DNA of 6,944 nucleotides from Kiritimatiellia bacterium (GTDB lineage: Bacteria; Verrucomicrobiota; Kiritimatiellia; RFP12; UBA3636). Positions 5,511-6,944 of the stretch are shown in pieces. The notes beneath the pieces are model-generated. The model was not told the DNA's origin, did no database searches, and worked only from the letters and a program-made list of their open reading frames with translations. Position numbers and translations under genes: made by a program. Positions within the stretch are counted from its first letter, which is position 1; each line of letters starts with the position of its first letter. Where the stretch lies: NCBI GenBank assembly GCA_017413145.1, contig JAFPUX010000569.1:1-6944 (forward strand). Direction: 5' to 3'.

Positions 5511-6785
5511 GAGGCGCTCGATCGCGCGGTGCGCGATGTCGGAGCGGTAGTACGCGTCCGCGAACTTGATTTTCACGACGCCGCGGTAGGCGGCCGCGAC
5601 GGCTTCCTTGATGCCGTCGCCGAGCGCGGTCACGCCGAGGACGCGGCCGCCGTCCGTGAGGGCGGCGCCGCCTTCGGCGGGCTTGGTGCCGGCGTGGAAG
5701 ACGACGACGTCCGGCTGGGCGGCCGCTTCGTCGAGGCCCTCGATCAGGTTGCCCTTGGCGTAGGTCTCGGGGTAGCCGCCGGCGACCATGACGACGCAGA
5801 CGGCGGACCGCGGGTCGATTTCGAGCTTGACCTGGTCCAGCGTGCCGTCCATGCAGGCGCGGAGCGGCTCCAGGAGCGGGCTCGAAAGGCGGGCCAAGAC
5901 GGCCTGCGTCTCGGGGTCGCCGAAACGGCAGTTGAATTCGAGCACTTTCGGGCCGTTGGCGGTGAGCATGAGGCCGGCGTAGAGGACGCCGCGGTAGACG
6001 ATCCCGCGGGCCTTGAGCTCGCGGACGACCGGGAGGAAGACCTGCGATTCGACCACGGCGAGCATGTCGGGCGTCATCGCCGGGGCGGGCGAGTAGGCGC
6101 CCATGCCGCCGGTGTTGGGGCCCTTGTCGCCGTCGAGCAGGCGCTTGTGGTCCTGCGCGGAGGGGAGGAGGGCGACGTGTTCGCCGTCCACGAACGCGAG
6201 GAGCGACGCCTCTTCGCCGTCGAGGTACTGCTCGACGAGCACCGAATCGGCGGCGGCGCCGAACTTGCGGGCGTCGAACATGTCGGCGATCGCGGCGTCG
6301 ACGTCCTCCTGGGTCATGCAGACGCTCACGCCCTTGCCGGCGGCCAGGCCGTCGGCCTTGAGGACGACGGGGATGCCGAGCCGGGCGACGGCCTCGCGGG
6401 CCTCTCCTGCGGTGCGGACGACCTCCGCCTCGGCGGTGGGGACCTGCGCGGCGCGCATGACGTCCTTGGCGAACTCCTTGCTGCCCTCCATGCGGGCGGC
6501 GGCGGCGCAGGGGCCGAAAATGGCGAATCCCTCGGCCTGGAAGGCGTCCACGACGCCGAGGCAGAGCGGGACTTCGGGGCCGACGACCGTGAAATCGGGG
6601 CGGTTTTCGCGCGCCCAGGCCACGAGGCCGGCCACGTCCTTGGCGGCGACGGGCACGTTCGTCGCGATGGCGGCGGTGCCGGCGTTGCCGGGGGCGCAGA
6701 AGAGTTCGGCGGAGGGGTCGTCCTCGCGGAGTTTCCAGGCGATGGCGTGCTCGCGGCCGCCGTTGCCGATGACGAGAATCTTCAT
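5505..6785 (-). CDS. purD: Phosphoribosylamine-glycine ligase (GAR synthetase)
   Basis: Cytoplasmic ATP-grasp enzyme of de novo purine synthesis; it joins glycine to 5-phosphoribosylamine with ATP hydrolysis to give glycinamide ribonucleotide. The product is 426 residues (E. coli PurD 429), with every family landmark intact: GNGGREHA (7-14) at the N-terminal nucleotide-fold loop, VVGPEVPLCLGVVD (67-80), VVLKADGLAAGKGV (140-153) in the ATP-grasp loop, VEQYLDGEEAS (184-194), PSAQDHKRLLDGDKGPNTGGMG (208-229, the PurD signature), EFNCRFGDPETQ (283-294) with metal-binding Glu283 and Asn285, and a C-terminal YRSDIAHRAI (413-422). ATG 6785 is chosen because MKILVIGNGGREHA is the universal PurD start. 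The reading frame stays open upstream to the window edge, but that part overlaps a promoter and is low-complexity. No Shine-Dalgarno is visible (CACCCCCTACC precedes the ATG). No other pur gene lies in the window, so it appears to be transcribed alone from its own promoter. Confidence 0.97.
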   Translation of the reverse strand: MKILVIGNGGREHAIAWKLREDDPSAELFCAPGNAGTAAIATNVPVAAKDVAGLVAWARENRPDFTVVGPEVPLCLGVVDAFQAEGFAIFGPCAAAARMEGSKEFAKDVMRAAQVPTAEAEVVRTAGEAREAVARLGIPVVLKADGLAAGKGVSVCMTQEDVDAAIADMFDARKFGAAADSVLVEQYLDGEEASLLAFVDGEHVALLPSAQDHKRLLDGDKGPNTGGMGAYSPAPAMTPDMLAVVESQVFLPVVRELKARGIVYRGVLYAGLMLTANGPKVLEFNCRFGDPETQAVLARLSSPLLEPLRACMDGTLDQVKLEIDPRSAVCVVMVAGGYPETYAKGNLIEGLDEAAAQPDVVVFHAGTKPAEGGAALTDGGRVLGVTALGDGIKEAVAAAYRGVVKIKFADAYYRSDIAHRAIERLA

Positions 6786-6812
6786 GGTAGGGGGTGTCCG
6801 CAACCGCGGAAC

Positions 6813-6837
6813 GGCCGGAATGCTACCAAATCCGGCC
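6813..6837. promoter_or_regulatory. 7-bp perfect inverted repeat bracketing the purD -10 box (possible operator)
   Basis: GGCCGGA (6813-6819) and TCCGGCC (6831-6837) are perfect inverted copies separated by 11 bases that contain the proposed -10 box (6820-6825). The half-site centres are 18 bp apart, close to two helical turns, which would let a dimeric regulator grip one face of the DNA over the start site. It does not match the E. coli PurR operator consensus. In the mRNA most of the left copy would lie upstream of the start, so a DNA site is likelier than an RNA structure. Confidence 0.4.
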
Positions 6838-6848
6838 CGGCCGCGCAA
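6820..6848 (-). promoter_or_regulatory. Candidate promoter of purD
   Basis: On the minus strand, TTGCGC (6848-6843) is separated by 17 bases from TAGCAT (6825-6820, 4/6 to TATAAT). The predicted start near 6813 gives a leader of about 28 bases before ATG 6785. The -35 resembles the TTGCGT proposed for the symporter and the spacing is the same, which supports both. Pattern match only. Confidence 0.45.
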
Positions 6849-6850
6849 TC

Positions 6851-6883
6851 CCCCTCTCGCGCGCGGCGCAACTCGGAAAGGGG
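6851..6883. other. Hairpin near an unassigned right edge
   Basis: CCCCTCTC (6851-6858) pairs with GAAAGGGG (6876-6883) except for one C/A mismatch, around a 17-base GC-rich loop. On the minus strand a TGA at 6891-6889 closes a frame open to the window edge and encoding about 17 residues (ending RRRLI). If that is the tail of an upstream gene, the hairpin just after it could be its 3'-end structure. On the plus strand, ATG 6893 opens a 17-codon Arg/Ala/Gly-rich frame to the edge. The remainder of 6849-6944 is low-complexity GC-rich sequence, and I cannot decide between these readings. Confidence 0.25.
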
Positions 6884-6944
6884 CAGAATCAAATGAGGCG
6901 GCGGCGGGAGGCGGCGGGACAGCGGCCGGCTGGGGCGGGCCCCG

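Noticed and set aside
2683..5550. 955-codon plus-strand frame and 810-codon minus-strand frame (2870-5302) across the transporter genes
   Set aside because: Both are extremely Arg-rich, low-complexity translations without recognisable motifs, overlapping two clear membrane-protein genes in another frame.
6786..6850. Purine riboswitch upstream of purD
   Set aside because: The predicted leader is only about 28 bases, too short for a purine or PRPP aptamer, and no conserved core is visible.
5529..6896. Long plus-strand frame opposite purD
   Set aside because: Gly/Val/Asp/Glu-rich antisense shadow of a fully conserved PurD reading frame.
6786..6944. N-terminal extension of purD (the frame is open to the window edge)
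   Set aside because: PurD proteins begin at MKILVIGNGGREHA; the upstream translation is Pro/Arg/Gly-rich and would run across the promoter and dyad.
6893..6944. Start of a rightward gene at ATG 6893
   Set aside because: Only 17 Arg/Ala/Gly-rich codons are visible, with no good promoter or ribosome binding site at proper spacing; recorded only as an edge possibility.

Overview
The window comes from a high-GC bacterium (roughly 70% G+C by eye, third codon positions almost all G or C). It holds five protein genes packed with little spacing. There are no rRNA or tRNA genes, transposases or CRISPR arrays. All five genes have similar codon use, so nothing looks recently acquired. The lineage cannot be fixed from these genes. 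The near absence of Shine-Dalgarno sequences and the TAGnnT-type -10 boxes would suit a PVC-group lineage such as Kiritimatiellota or Lentisphaerota, but that is a low-confidence guess.

Layout, left to right. Positions 1-1847 (minus) are the first 615 residues of a family GH13 alpha-amylase-type enzyme that runs off the left edge. Nine bases upstream of it, 1857-2858 (minus) encodes a GNAT-fold acetyltransferase, and the two probably form one operon. From 2859 to 2947 is a short divergent promoter region. The plus-strand pair 2948-4510 (PutP-type Na+/proline symporter) and 4538-5488 (ten-helix DMT/EamA-type permease) follows, separated by 27 bases. This pair converges on purD (5505-6785, minus), which encodes phosphoribosylamine-glycine ligase of purine synthesis. 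Only 16 bases separate the two stop codons, and one hairpin spans both. The last 159 bases hold the purD promoter and an unassigned edge.

Functionally this is mostly housekeeping and nutrient-handling content: alpha-glucan metabolism, solute uptake and purine synthesis. No gene cluster here amounts to a new multi-gene system.

The less ordinary signals are structural. (1) A heptanucleotide tandem repeat and a separate 39-base near-perfect hairpin both lie in coding sequence for the C-terminal beta domain of the GH13 enzyme. (2) Two mutually exclusive 6-bp hairpins fill the symporter-permease gap, one enclosing the only plausible ribosome binding site of the permease. (3) Divergent promoters for the acetyltransferase and the symporter overlap around an imperfect palindrome. 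(4) A perfect 7-bp dyad brackets the purD -10 box. (5) The acetyltransferase mRNA may be nearly leaderless. All regulatory calls are pattern-based and untested.
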